From the NCBI RefSeq assembly GCF_013389595.1, contig NZ_CP058306.1:496001-560000 (forward strand): a DNA stretch of 64,000 nucleotides, written 5' to 3'. A program made the position numbers and the translations under genes. This stretch comes from Flavobacterium sp. I3-2. Its GTDB lineage: Bacteria > Bacteroidota > Bacteroidia > Flavobacteriales > Flavobacteriaceae. The notes below the pieces were generated by a model that did no database searches, was not told the DNA's origin, and worked only from the letters and a program-made list of their open reading frames with translations. Numbering within the stretch: the first letter of the stretch is position 1; each line of letters opens with the position of its first letter. Below, one piece after another: positions 44,234-53,241 of the stretch.

Positions 44234-44251
44234 AAAATTTTATTTATCCAA
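44222..44251 (-). promoter_or_regulatory. Promoter of the repressor-protease operon
   Basis: On the minus strand TTG (44251-44249) is followed after 19 bases by TATATTTG (44229-44222), a full match to the Bacteroidota promoter pattern. The ATG lies 27 bases further on. Confidence 0.7.
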
Positions 44252-44259
44252 ATTTTATA

Positions 44260-44292
44260 AATAAAAAAGCTTACAATTTCTTGTAAGCTTAA
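44260..44292 (-). terminator. Terminator of lipoprotein gene A
   Basis: aagcttacaa (44267-44276) and ttgtaagctt (44281-44290) form a perfect 10-bp stem with loop tttc. On the minus strand a T-run follows. It lies about 20 bases after the stop at 44313. Confidence 0.88.
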
Positions 44293-44312
44293 AAATAAAT
44301 GATTTAGAAAAT

Positions 44313-45257
44313 TTATTGAGGAAGATTATTAATAGCATCAATAACTTGTTGAATAGAACCATTTTGCATCTCTGGTAATGTAAAGACAACATTCATATTT
44401 TGTGTTACAAATTGAGCTGGCTTGATTGCATATTTAAAACCGCCGTTACTTTCGACAACTAAAATATAATACAATTCAAGTCCTATTGGAGCACGAACAT
44501 ATGCATTAGCTAGTGAATTAGGAATTGTTTTGGATGCCATAAAAATACTGCTATTGCTAGCGTTAAACCCTTGAGGCAAAACATAAGTAACATCGGTATA
44601 ACCATTTCCTAGATCTATAAATCTATCGTGATTATACCATCCAAAATTATTCAAAAAAGCAGTATATGCATCTTGATTTATTTCTTGATTAAAACCAGAC
44701 CACATTTCTTGTCCAGTGAAATTCTCCCATAACAAATTTCCGTTTTCGTCAATCGTTCCAACAAAACCTTGCATTTCTGAATCTAAACCACCTGTATTAA
44801 TAGCTGGAGTTATAATTTGAAAATGGCAACTAGGCTTTAATGTTTCGCCATTTTGTGAAACTTTAAAATGAAATTCGCCGCCAGAAGCTAACATTCTTTT
44901 TTCTGTTCCAAATTTACCAACTGTAGCTTTATTAGTAGCCAACATAGTACCACGATCGTAGATTTCAATAAATTCAAAATCAACATTTCCAGTTACTGGT
45001 GTATCATCGAGCTTAGTCATACAATTAGCAAAAATCTTAACAACTGTACCTTTTTCTGAAACAAAAACAAAATTTTGTCCAGAATCAAAAGTAGTTTGTT
45101 GTTTAATATTGTTAAGATTTGAAGCAAATAAACTTTTTAAAGCTATTCCGTTGGGCTGAAACTGTTGTTCATTTTCAAGATTACCATTGTCGTCGTTGTT
45201 ACAGCTAACAAATGTAATTAACGGTAAGATTAATAATAAGTGTACAATTTTTTTCAT
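44313..45257 (-). CDS. Lipoprotein of unknown function, tandem paralogue A
   Basis: I start at the ATG at 45257, giving a lipoprotein signal MKKIVHLLLILPLITFVSC (Cys19). The 314-residue protein is beta-rich. It shares long blocks with the adjacent paralogue: LFASNLNNI, ISEKGT-type and DRGTMLATNK stretches, ASGGEF, NNFGWYN, RFIDLGNG, and a C-terminal region with YAIKPAQ and PEMQ. Both have the same length. I recognise no named domain; it may sit on the outer membrane or cell surface. A TAATTTTG box at 45348-45341 (minus strand) lies about 80 bases upstream. Confidence 0.8.
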   Translation of the reverse strand: MKKIVHLLLILPLITFVSCNNDDNGNLENEQQFQPNGIALKSLFASNLNNIKQQTTFDSGQNFVFVSEKGTVVKIFANCMTKLDDTPVTGNVDFEFIEIYDRGTMLATNKATVGKFGTEKRMLASGGEFHFKVSQNGETLKPSCHFQIITPAINTGGLDSEMQGFVGTIDENGNLLWENFTGQEMWSGFNQEINQDAYTAFLNNFGWYNHDRFIDLGNGYTDVTYVLPQGFNASNSSIFMASKTIPNSLANAYVRAPIGLELYYILVVESNGGFKYAIKPAQFVTQNMNVVFTLPEMQNGSIQQVIDAINNLPQ

Positions 45258-45340
45258 AGCAACAATTTTTAAATTAATAATTAAAAATAACATTTATTAG
45301 ATAATCATATTAAATAAACTAAAATGTTAAATTATATATA

Positions 45341-45348
45341 CAAAATTA
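45341..45348 (-). promoter_or_regulatory. Putative -7 box of lipoprotein gene A
   Basis: The minus strand reads TAATTTTG, matching TAnnTTTG, and sits between the copied terminator and gene A. No TTG is at -33, and the leader would be about 80 nt. Confidence 0.35.
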
Positions 45349-45370
45349 ACAAATACCATACCGTTAAAAA

Positions 45371-45406
45371 ATAAAAAATCTCAATACGTAAAAACACATT
45401 GAGATT
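45371..45406 (-). terminator. Terminator of lipoprotein gene B (copy of the clpX terminator)
   Basis: aatctcaat (45377-45385) and attgagatt (45398-45406) pair around a 12-base loop, with an A-run on the plus strand that is a T-run on the minus strand. The 30 bases 45377-45406 are identical to 46471-46500. Confidence 0.88.
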
Positions 45407-45438
45407 TGAATCTAATTAAAAAAAATTATTTAATATCC

Positions 45439-46383
45439 TTAAGGTAGATTGTTTAATGCATCTACTAATTGTTGTGTGGTTCCATCTTGCATTTCACTCA
45501 AACTAAATGTTACATTCAAATTTGGTGTAATTACTTGAGATGGTTTGATAGCATATTTAAATCTTCCGTTATTAGCTGTAACCAGAACATAGTAAACTTC
45601 TAAACCAACTGGCATATTTGTATAAGCATATGCTAATGAATTAGGTTCATTCTTTGTTGCTAAAAATACTACAGAATTATTTGCAAACCCAGTAGGAACT
45701 GAAAAATTAACGGTTGTAAAGCCATTTCCAAGATCAACAAAACGATCACAATTATACCAACCAAAATTATTAACAAAAGCATTATATGCATCTGTATTAA
45801 TTAATTCATTGTAACCTATCCACATTTCTCCTCCTGTTATTGAAAGGTTCCAAAGTAATTCTCCTTGAGAGTTAATCTCTCCATAAAATGATCTCATTTC
45901 ATAATCGACATCTCCAGTATTACTAGTTGGTGTAGAAAGCATATAACCACAATCTGATTTTAATTTTTCACCATTTTGAGTAACTTCGACATAAAATTCA
46001 CCACCAGAATATAGTAATCTTTTTTCATCTCCAAATAGACCAACAGTTGGTTTATTTGTAGTTAACATAGTTCCTCTATCAAAAATTTCAACAAAAGCAA
46101 AATCGACTTGCCCAGTCACAGGCGTATCATCTTGCCTCTTTAAACAATTAGCATTAATTGTTATCAATGTTCCCTTTTCAGAGATAAAACTAAAATCTTG
46201 TTCTGAATCAAAACTCGTTCTTTGAGTAATATTATTTAGATTTGAAGCAAACAGATTTTTCAAATCTTGACCATTTGGCTGAAAACCAGGATCAACTATT
46301 TGATTCGAATTGTTATCATCAGAGCAATTTACAAACAAAACAAGCATCGATGATAATACTAAGCTTTTTACAATGTTTTTCAT
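45439..46383 (-). CDS. Lipoprotein of unknown function, tandem paralogue B
   Basis: The 314-residue product has a lipoprotein signal (MKNIVKSLVLSSMLVLFVNC, Cys20) and a beta-rich body. It aligns with paralogue A along its whole length: GFQPNGQDLKNLFASNL, EKGTLITINANCL, DDTPVTGQVDF, DRGTMLTTNKPTVG, SGGEFYVEVTQNGE, FVNNFGWYNCDRFVDLGNG and a final MQDGTTQQLVDALNNLP. Conserved cysteines (around NCL and SDCG) could form a disulfide. The function is not known to me. The gene and its flanking terminator look like one half of a tandem duplication. Confidence 0.82.
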   Translation of the reverse strand: MKNIVKSLVLSSMLVLFVNCSDDNNSNQIVDPGFQPNGQDLKNLFASNLNNITQRTSFDSEQDFSFISEKGTLITINANCLKRQDDTPVTGQVDFAFVEIFDRGTMLTTNKPTVGLFGDEKRLLYSGGEFYVEVTQNGEKLKSDCGYMLSTPTSNTGDVDYEMRSFYGEINSQGELLWNLSITGGEMWIGYNELINTDAYNAFVNNFGWYNCDRFVDLGNGFTTVNFSVPTGFANNSVVFLATKNEPNSLAYAYTNMPVGLEVYYVLVTANNGRFKYAIKPSQVITPNLNVTFSLSEMQDGTTQQLVDALNNLP

Positions 46384-46464
46384 AAATAAATATTTTTTTC
46401 TAAATCAAAAAAAACTAAAAATGTTATATAATTGATTTAAAGTGGTTTATACTTACTAAAGTAA

Positions 46465-46500
46465 CAAAAAAATCTCAATACGTAAAAACACATTGAGATT
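46465..46500 (-). terminator. clpX terminator
   Basis: The same aatctcaat/attgagatt hairpin (46471-46500) lies about 24 bases after the clpX stop, with a minus-strand T-run after it. It is identical over 30 bases to the terminator of lipoprotein gene B. Confidence 0.88.
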
Positions 46501-46523
46501 TTAATTAATTTATGATAAAAAAA

Positions 46524-47756
46524 CTAGATTGACATTTCCAACCTGTTCATTAAATTTTTGTTCAAAGCTGTTTCTGCAAAAGCTTTATCAACAATAAATG
46601 CTTCTTTATCAGAACTTGGTAATTCGTACATCGGATCTGTTAAAATAGCTTCACACAACGAACGTAAACCACGAGCACCTAATTTATATTCTAATGCTTT
46701 TTCTACTACATAATCTAAAGCTTCGTCTGTAAAAGTAAGTGTTACACCGTCCATTTCAAAAAGCTTTTCGTATTGCTTAACCAAAGCATTTTTAGGCTCA
46801 GTTAAAATCATTCGAAGCGTTTCTTTATCCAACGGATCCATGTGCGTCAGAACTGGTAAACGACCAATGATTTCAGGAATTAAACCAAAATCTTTAATAT
46901 CTTTTGGGATGATATATTGCAATAAATTAGCTTTATCAACTTTACCTTCATCTTTTGAATTTCCGAATCCAACTGCTTGAAAATTCATACGCTTAGAAAT
47001 GATTCTTTCAATTCCATCGAAAGCTCCACCAGCAATAAAAAGAATATCTTTTGTATTAACTTCGATGAATTTCTGATCAGGATGTTTACGTCCTCCTTTA
47101 GGCGGAACATTTACAATTGAACCTTCTAATAATTTTAATAACGCTTGCTGAACACCTTCTCCAGAAACATCACGTGTTATCGATGGATTATCGCTTTTAC
47201 GAGCAATCTTATCGATTTCGTCAATGAAGATAATTCCGCGTTCTGCTTTTTCAACATCGTAATCTGCAGCTTGCAACAACTTAGTTAAAATACCTTCAAC
47301 ATCTTCACCAACATAACCAGCTTCAGTTAAAACAGTAGCGTCAACGATAGCTAACGGCACGTTTAACATACGAGCGATAGTTTTTGCTACCAATGTTTTT
47401 CCTGTTCCGGTTTGTCCAACAATGATGATGTTACTTTTTTCGATTTCAACATCGTCATTACTTTCTTGCTGCAACAATCGTTTGTAGTGATTATAAACTG
47501 CAACTGATAAAACTTTTTTAGTTTGATCTTGACCTATTACATATTGATCTAAAAACTGACGAATTTCGATTGGTTTTTTTAATAAAACCTCATCAGACAA
47601 TCCGTTAATTCCGTTTGATTTAATTTCTTCAAGTACGATTCCGTGAGCTTGTTCCACACAATGGTCACAAATATGCGCATTAATTCCTGCTATAAGAATG
47701 TTCGTTTCTGCTTTTGAACGTCCACAAAACGAACAATCATTCCCATCATTTCTCAT
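46524..47756 (-). CDS. clpX: ATP-dependent Clp protease ATP-binding subunit ClpX
   Basis: ClpX is the AAA+ unfoldase that feeds proteins into ClpP. The 410-residue protein has the N-terminal zinc-binding domain with Cys8, Cys11, Cys30 and Cys33, then Walker A GQTGTGKT, Walker [12 protein letters not shown], the [22 protein letters not shown] sensor region (shown here only in part) and the C-terminal small domain with [10 protein letters not shown]. It follows clpP by about 20 bases, giving the usual tig-clpP-clpX order. Confidence 0.97.
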   Translation of the reverse strand: MRNDGNDCSFCGRSKAETNILIAGINAHICDHCVEQAHGIVLEEIKSNGINGLSDEVLLKKPIEIRQFLDQYVIGQDQTKKVLSVAVYNHYKRLLQQESNDDVEIEKSNIIIVGQTGTGKTLVAKTIARMLNVPLAIVDATVLTEAGYVGEDVEGILTKLLQAADYDVEKAERGIIFIDEIDKIARKSDNPSITRDVSGEGVQQALLKLLEGSIVNVPPKGGRKHPDQKFIEVNTKDILFIAGGAFDGIERIISKRMNFQAVGFGNSKDEGKVDKANLLQYIIPKDIKDFGLIPEIIGRLPVLTHMDPLDKETLRMILTEPKNALVKQYEKLFEMDGVTLTFTDEALDYVVEKALEYKLGARGLRSLCEAILTDPMYELPSSDKEAFIVDKAFAETALNKNLMNRLEMSI

Positions 47757-47778
47757 TTAAATTCTTTTTCTCTTGGGA

Positions 47779-48438
47779 TTATTCTCTAATTAAAACTTCG
47801 TCAATCATACCGTATTCTTTAGCTTCAGCAGCTTTCATCCAGTAATCACGTTCTGAGTCTTTGTAAACTTTTTCGAAAGGTTGTTTTGAATGTTTAGCGA
47901 TGATTTCATATAGTTCATCTTTCAGTTTCAACATTTCTTTTAAATTGATTTCCATATCAGTTGCAACACCTTGCGCTCCTCCAGAAGGCTGGTGAATCAT
48001 TACACGTGAATGTGGTAAAGCTGAACGTTTTCCATCTGCACCAGCACATAATAAAACAGCTCCCATCGACGCAGCCATTCCTGTACAAATTGTAGCTACG
48101 TCAGGTTTTACAAATTGCATCGTATCGTAAATGCCTAAACCTGCGTAAACACTTCCTCCAGGAGAATTGATATAGATTGAAATATCTTTAGAAGCATCAA
48201 CGCTTTCTAAAAATAATAATTGCGCTTGAATGATGTTTGCTACGTAATCATCAACTCCTGTTCCAAGGAAAATAATACGATCCATCATTAAACGAGAAAA
48301 AACATCCATCGAAGCAATGTTCATCGGACGTTCTTCAATAATATAAGGTGTCATGCTTCCTACAATTTTATCGTAGTACATATTGTTTATACCGTGATGC
48401 TGTGTAGCATATTTTTTAAATTCATTACCAAAGTCCAT
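47779..48438 (-). CDS. clpP: ATP-dependent Clp protease proteolytic subunit
   Basis: ClpP is the serine protease chamber of the Clp system. I start at the ATG at 48438 (MDFGNEFKKYA); a TTG two codons earlier is possible but unneeded. The 219-residue protein has the oxyanion block NSPGGSVYAGLGIYD, the catalytic Ser124 in GMAASMGA and His149 in MIHQPSGG. It lies between tig and clpX in the same direction. Confidence 0.97.
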   Translation of the reverse strand: MDFGNEFKKYATQHHGINNMYYDKIVGSMTPYIIEERPMNIASMDVFSRLMMDRIIFLGTGVDDYVANIIQAQLLFLESVDASKDISIYINSPGGSVYAGLGIYDTMQFVKPDVATICTGMAASMGAVLLCAGADGKRSALPHSRVMIHQPSGGAQGVATDMEINLKEMLKLKDELYEIIAKHSKQPFEKVYKDSERDYWMKAAEAKEYGMIDEVLIRE

Positions 48439-48474
48439 ATGCAAAATTTATTTTTTTTGATTTATATAAATAAG

Positions 48475-48506
48475 TGAGCGTCAAATTCTGATGAATCTGA
48501 CGCTCA
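48475..48506 (-). other. Strong hairpin between tig and clpP without a T-run
   Basis: tgagcgtca (48475-48483) and tgacgctca (48498-48506) form a perfect 9-bp GC-containing stem, extended inside by attc/gaat. No T-run follows on the minus strand, so a simple intrinsic terminator is doubtful. It could be a processing site or a partial terminator between tig and clpP. Confidence 0.55.
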
Positions 48507-48531
48507 AATATAGTCATTTTTTTCGTGAAAA

Positions 48532-49854
48532 TTATGCTTCGTAAGCTTCCTTAACGAAATCTTTGTAAGAAACTTCTTTCACTTTAGCGTTTACTTTTTC
48601 GCTGAATAACTTAACCATTTTTTCTTGCATTAATTGCTCAGAAATTCTACGAACTTCTTCTTGGTTTGTTAATACACGAGAAACGATATTATCAACATCA
48701 GCTTCAGCTGGTTCTAATTGACCAAATTGAGCCATTTGCTCTTTGATTAATTTAGAAGTATATTCTTTAATTTCTTCGAAAGTGATTTGTAAATTATTAT
48801 CTGTAATAATTCTTCCTTCGATTAATTGGTAACGTAAACCTTTTTCAGATTTTACGTATTCTTCGTTTGCTTCTTCTTCTGTTAAAGGTTTTTCAGCAGC
48901 AGTTTGTAACCATTTTTTCAAGAAAGTTGCTGGTAATTCAAAATCAGTAGATTCGATTAAGAATTCAACTACATCGTTAGTGAACTTTTGATCACCTTGA
49001 GAAGCGAATTGTTTTTCAGCATCTTCTTTGATTTTAGCTTTTAATTCTTCAACTGTAGTAACCACACCTTCTCCGAATAATTTATCAAAGAATTCTTGAT
49101 TTAATTCTGCTTTTTCAGTTGTGTTGATTTCAGTAATTTCAAAAGCAACCTCAACATCTAAACCGTTTGCTTTTTCAGCATCGATATTTAAAACGTTTGC
49201 TAATTTTTGCTCATCTTCGAATAAACCTTTAGTCGAAATTGCAACTACATCTCCAACTTTTTTACCGATGAATTTCTTTTGATTTGTCTTTGTACGAACG
49301 TCAGAAATAGCGAAAGTAGTTTCGTTAGAAATTCCTTCTTCTTCGTTTGAAACTTTTACACGAATATCATCACCTTCTTCAGATTTTTCTTTAGAAACGA
49401 TTTTTCCGTATTGTTTTTGGATAAATTCAACTTGTTCTTCTAACATTGCGTCGTCAGCAACAATATTAAATTTAGTTATTTTATTCTTAGCACCTAAATC
49501 AACAGTAAATTCTGGAGCTAATCCTAATTCAAAATCAAATGATAATGTATCTGCATTCCAATCAATATCTTTTGCAACAGGAAGTGGATTTCCTAAAATA
49601 TCGATTTTTTCTTCATTCAAATACTTGTTTAAATTTTCTTGAAGTAATTTATTAACTTCTTCAAATAAAACAGCAGTTCCGTATTGTTTTTGGATTAAAG
49701 ACATTGGAACAGCACCTTTTCTGAATCCAGGAATGTTAGCATTTTTTTTATAATTCTTTAATACATTATCAACATTTCCTTGGAAATCTTCTTTTGCAAG
49801 CTCGATTGTAACGATTGCGTTAAGAGCATCTACATTATTTCTTGTAATATTCAT
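48532..49854 (-). CDS. tig: Trigger factor
   Basis: Trigger factor is the ribosome-bound chaperone. The 440-residue protein begins with the ribosome-binding domain, whose signature is GFRKGAVPMSLI (about 43-54, cf. the FRKG loop), then a central region at about 140-245 and a helical C-terminal arm with NQEEVRRISEQLMQEKMVKLFSEKV. The middle region is divergent from the FKBP-type isomerase domain of E. coli and may lack that activity, as in other Bacteroidota. It opens the tig-clpP-clpX run. Confidence 0.93.
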   Translation of the reverse strand: MNITRNNVDALNAIVTIELAKEDFQGNVDNVLKNYKKNANIPGFRKGAVPMSLIQKQYGTAVLFEEVNKLLQENLNKYLNEEKIDILGNPLPVAKDIDWNADTLSFDFELGLAPEFTVDLGAKNKITKFNIVADDAMLEEQVEFIQKQYGKIVSKEKSEEGDDIRVKVSNEEEGISNETTFAISDVRTKTNQKKFIGKKVGDVVAISTKGLFEDEQKLANVLNIDAEKANGLDVEVAFEITEINTTEKAELNQEFFDKLFGEGVVTTVEELKAKIKEDAEKQFASQGDQKFTNDVVEFLIESTDFELPATFLKKWLQTAAEKPLTEEEANEEYVKSEKGLRYQLIEGRIITDNNLQITFEEIKEYTSKLIKEQMAQFGQLEPAEADVDNIVSRVLTNQEEVRRISEQLMQEKMVKLFSEKVNAKVKEVSYKDFVKEAYEA

Positions 49855-49885
49855 CTTTCTGTTATTTACTACTAAAATTGGCTTG

Positions 49886-49916
49886 CAAAATTATGATATT
49901 TTTACAAGCCAACCAA
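49886..49916 (-). promoter_or_regulatory. Promoter of tig
   Basis: On the minus strand TTG (49916-49914) is followed after 20 bases by TAATTTTG (49893-49886), a full match to the pattern, with a leader of about 27 nt before the ATG at 49854. Confidence 0.6.
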
Positions 49917-49954
49917 GTTTTTAATCTATTGTATTACAATAAACTATTAATTTT

Positions 49955-50305
49955 TTATTTTTTTTTCGATGACGGAATCAGAATTCCAGCAACTGACTGT
50001 AGAATAGATAAAACGATTGAGAAAAACAAGGCGTTTAAAAATCCTCCTACAACAAATCCACTAACAAAATACTCTGCTAATAAAACAATTATTGCATTAA
50101 TTACTAATGAAAATAATCCTAAAGTTAAAATTGTAATTGGCAATGAAAACAACTGTAAAATTGGTTTTACAATAGCATTTAAAACAGCTAATGCTACAAC
50201 AACCCATAAAGCCGACGACCAACTTTCGATAGAAACACCCGGAATGATTGTTTCAGTCAACATCACCAAAACACTTGAAACTATTAATCTAATGATAAAA
50301 TTCAT
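49955..50305 (-). CDS. Phage holin family 4-like membrane protein (YvlD-like)
   Basis: The 116-residue protein is almost entirely hydrophobic, with four predicted helices and a short Lys tail (SSKKK). IPGVSIESWSSALWVVVALAVLN and IKPILQLFSLPITILTLGLF belong to the YvlD / phage holin 4_2 family, here quoted only as fragments. These chromosomal proteins are widespread and are not evidence of a prophage; no phage gene is nearby. The function is unknown. An overlapping plus-strand frame has no support. Confidence 0.85.
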   Translation of the reverse strand: MNFIIRLIVSSVLVMLTETIIPGVSIESWSSALWVVVALAVLNAIVKPILQLFSLPITILTLGLFSLVINAIIVLLAEYFVSGFVVGGFLNALFFSIVLSILQSVAGILIPSSKKK

Positions 50306-50317
50306 ATTCTAAAAAAT

Positions 50318-50348
50318 TTAAAAAAGCGTCACCAAAGTAACGCTTTTA
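50318..50348 (-). terminator. Terminator of the FadL-SGNH operon
   Basis: aaaagcgt (50322-50329) and acgctttt (50340-50347) pair with an imperfect inner extension. On the minus strand a T-run follows. It lies just after the SGNH gene stop at 50360. Confidence 0.85.
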
Positions 50349-50359
50349 AATATAAAAAA

Positions 50360-51943
50360 CTAATTTGAAGCTTTGATTGTAACTCCAGGGAAATTTCCTG
50401 GAACATACAATGGTAAATGAGCTTTGTAATGCTTATTAATAACCTGAATAATTTCGTTTGTTACTAATGCATATCCTCTCGGATTTGGATGCACACCATC
50501 TAAAGAGAACAAAACTACATTCATATTCCCTAAACCTTTAAAATAATCAGCAGTATAAATCTGTCCGTCAGCAACTCTGATTCCAGAAACTAACTGATTC
50601 ATAATTGCATTCATATCAGCAACTGCCAAACCTTTACTTGCTGCAATTGTTTTGATTGTATTATTAAACGAATCTGTCGCTTCTTTAATTTCTTGTTGTT
50701 CTTGAGGAATCAATGTATACATATCTTCAAGCGGATAAGTAACCCCAACTTTACCAAATAAAGCTTGATATTGAGCTGGTAAAGCTGCAATAGTCGCTGC
50801 AGTTGAAGTTGTTCCAATCACCGAACTTGTACCCAAAACAAACAAATCATTTGAAGTTGCGTGACGAGCTTGTCCGTAAATTTGCCCTAAAACCGTTGCT
50901 AAAGGAGCAAATTGTGGATCTTGAGCAAGTATAGTTGCTAATTGAGTCGATAGATTAGGTAACGTTTCGTCTTTGATTAACAAAGGATTTGGAGCTGTTG
51001 TTGAGAAAGTTTGTACACGATCTCCAGCACCTAAATAAGTTAAGGCTCCTTTTAATTTTACAATCAATTCATTTAATTGCCCTACAACTTGAGTCCCACC
51101 AAGAGCTTCAGTTGTTAATGGATTATAAGGAACAGTTGTAAAATGAGGAATAGACGTTACATACGGAATTGTTGCCACGACTCCTTTTGCTCCATTAGCC
51201 GTCAACCCGTTAGTTATTGTAGAATAAACTTGTGCAAAAACATTTGGATCAGTAATATCATTTCCTCCATAAGTAGCTGGATTTAAATTACCTTGTTGAT
51301 TTACACCAGTTCCTCCTGATAACGCATAAGCTAAAACGTCATTACTACCAATCCAGTTTGTAAAAAACGTTGGATTCATAGAAAGTGCATCAGCTAAAAC
51401 CGTTGCATTAGGATTTGTTGCCATTCGAACAAAATATGGATTAGCTTGACCAGTAGCAACGCCTTGTAAATTTCCGTATCCAGCTGCTAATAAATGAAAA
51501 GATTTAGCACCTGGAACTCCCATATTATTGAAGGCTTTTTGTTGTAATTGACCAACCTGAATAGTAGGTGTACCTGCTAGGTTTTGAGGCCCACCTGTAC
51601 TCATATTGATAATCATTCGAGTTTTAGCTATAATATTACTTCCTAAAAGTAATCCTCCAAGATCATTAACATCATCCGCATATGAAGGTTGGGTGAATTC
51701 GCCACCACCAACAACAGAGAATTGTTTTGATAACAAGTTAGGAAAAGAATATTGTTGACCTGAGCGATACATTGTTCCATCCATATATCCTGAGGTTAAT
51801 GAATTCCCAACAGCAACATATCTTGAGAAATCTGCTTCTCCAGCAGTATAAGTTCCATTTGAAATTTCATCATCAAACTCTGGTTTACATGATGAAAAAC
51901 CTACTGCGATTGCAGCTAAAAGTATAATTTGATATTTTTTCAT
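50360..51943 (-). CDS. SGNH/GDSL-family hydrolase lipoprotein
   Basis: The 527-residue product has a lipoprotein signal (MKKYQIILLAAIAVGFSSC, Cys19) and the SGNH blocks: GNSLTSG (block I, Ser in the 45-52 region), GSND (block III) and DGVHPNPRGY (block V, Asp-x-x-His). It should be an esterase or lipase-like enzyme at the outer membrane; the substrate is not known. It is much longer than minimal SGNH enzymes (about 200 residues), with inserts rich in Ala, Gly and Asn. The gene follows a FadL-type porin gene by ten bases, so they form one operon. Confidence 0.9.
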   Translation of the reverse strand: MKKYQIILLAAIAVGFSSCKPEFDDEISNGTYTAGEADFSRYVAVGNSLTSGYMDGTMYRSGQQYSFPNLLSKQFSVVGGGEFTQPSYADDVNDLGGLLLGSNIIAKTRMIINMSTGGPQNLAGTPTIQVGQLQQKAFNNMGVPGAKSFHLLAAGYGNLQGVATGQANPYFVRMATNPNATVLADALSMNPTFFTNWIGSNDVLAYALSGGTGVNQQGNLNPATYGGNDITDPNVFAQVYSTITNGLTANGAKGVVATIPYVTSIPHFTTVPYNPLTTEALGGTQVVGQLNELIVKLKGALTYLGAGDRVQTFSTTAPNPLLIKDETLPNLSTQLATILAQDPQFAPLATVLGQIYGQARHATSNDLFVLGTSSVIGTTSTAATIAALPAQYQALFGKVGVTYPLEDMYTLIPQEQQEIKEATDSFNNTIKTIAASKGLAVADMNAIMNQLVSGIRVADGQIYTADYFKGLGNMNVVLFSLDGVHPNPRGYALVTNEIIQVINKHYKAHLPLYVPGNFPGVTIKASN

Positions 51944-51953
51944 GACGCTTCAA

Positions 51954-53213
51954 TTAAAAATTATAAGAAAGTCCTAAACCAAGAGAATACGCTCCTGAAC
52001 GATAAGTTCCTACAAAAGAAACCGGATTTCCATCTTCAACAAAATAATCATATGAATTATCTGTTTCTTTGAAATGAAGAACTGTAGCAGAGAAATCAAT
52101 TCCTAGTTTTGGTGTAACTTTATATGTAAAACCTAAAGTTCCAGCCAACGCATCATTTCTTGGCGTTTCAGGTGCAAAATAACCATCTTGTACTGGTGAA
52201 ACATCATAATATCCTCCAATACGAGCTGAGAATTTTTCAGTCGGCGCATATTGAACTCCAGCACGAATTGTACTTGAATTTTTATAATTTCTAGGATTTA
52301 CAGAAGATGGAATATTAGGATCTTCAAAATCAATTACTAAACTTTTGTAAGCGCTCCAAAATGTATAATTATAATCAATTGCTGCTAACCATTGTTTATT
52401 AATTTGGTACGAAAAACCAACTGTTAATTCCGCAGGCAATGGCATAGTTGCATCAAATTTACCATCTTTATAAGTTGCTTGGGCAAAAGTTGGCATGTCA
52501 TGGAAAGTCGCATCACCACCTTTAGCTTTCATGTCAATTTGAGAACGATAATTAACACCAAAAGTTACATAATCGTCTAATTTAGCTGTTAACCCTACAT
52601 TATATCCCCACGCATGAACTCCTTGAGCATCTACAGTAACATCTGATCTATTCATTCCCGAATCGTCTGTCATGCTACGAGTCAAGTTTCTATTGAACTT
52701 AACACCTCCATTTACATAAATTAAACCAGCACCAATACTTACATCTTCAGTAATTTTGTAAGAAACAGTCGGTTGAATAAAGAATGATTTTAAATCAATA
52801 TTGTTCACCAAATGTGAACCTTCCCAATCTTGATCCCACTCAACAGCACTTCCGTAAGGTGTATAAATTGCTAAACCTACAGAAAAACGATCGTTTACCT
52901 GATAGTTCCCATAAAAATAAAGTGGTGTACCTGTATTACTAGTTTCATTTTTCCAATTATAAGTTTTATTCTGAAATTTCACATCCGAAGTTAAAGCAGT
53001 AACACCTGCAGAAAAACTCCATTTATCTTTTAAGAAAGTTCCGTTTGCTGGATTAAAAAAGATACTTTCTGCATTCTGACCAATGACAGCAACTCCAGTG
53101 TGCCCCATCGCCAATTGCCTTTGACCTTGCATACTAATACGATATCCCCCTGCAAAAACACTTGAAGACATCAAGGTTAGCAAAGAAATTGCCATAAGTT
53201 TGTTTCTATTCAT
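51954..53213 (-). CDS. OmpP1/FadL/TodX-family outer membrane transporter
   Basis: The 419-residue barrel protein has a signal peptide (MNRNKLMAISLLTLMSSSVFAG) and an N-terminal hatch segment with the conserved NPA in SIFFNPANGTF, and it ends in a barrel strand SLGLGLSYNF. FadL-type channels import long-chain fatty acids or other hydrophobic compounds. The SGNH lipoprotein downstream could release such compounds from an ester, but that link is inference. A TATATTTG box at 53249-53242 lies about 30 bases upstream. Confidence 0.92.
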   Translation of the reverse strand: MNRNKLMAISLLTLMSSSVFAGGYRISMQGQRQLAMGHTGVAVIGQNAESIFFNPANGTFLKDKWSFSAGVTALTSDVKFQNKTYNWKNETSNTGTPLYFYGNYQVNDRFSVGLAIYTPYGSAVEWDQDWEGSHLVNNIDLKSFFIQPTVSYKITEDVSIGAGLIYVNGGVKFNRNLTRSMTDDSGMNRSDVTVDAQGVHAWGYNVGLTAKLDDYVTFGVNYRSQIDMKAKGGDATFHDMPTFAQATYKDGKFDATMPLPAELTVGFSYQINKQWLAAIDYNYTFWSAYKSLVIDFEDPNIPSSVNPRNYKNSSTIRAGVQYAPTEKFSARIGGYYDVSPVQDGYFAPETPRNDALAGTLGFTYKVTPKLGIDFSATVLHFKETDNSYDYFVEDGNPVSFVGTYRSGAYSLGLGLSYNF

Positions 53214-53241
53214 AAATTTTACATTTATAGTTTTATAATCT

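Noticed and set aside
45371..46500. Transposon ends, because an identical palindromic 30-mer flanks lipoprotein gene B
   Set aside because: The 30-mers are the terminators of clpX and gene B in the same orientation, and there is no transposase. A tandem duplication explains them better.
49955..50305. Possible prophage remnant because of the holin-like name
   Set aside because: Holin family 4-like proteins are common chromosomal genes and nothing else phage-like is near.
49878..50312. A 144-codon plus-strand reading frame opposite the holin-like gene
   Set aside because: It is the antisense shadow of a hydrophobic gene, has no signal or domain, and lacks a promoter. The minus-strand frame matches a known family.
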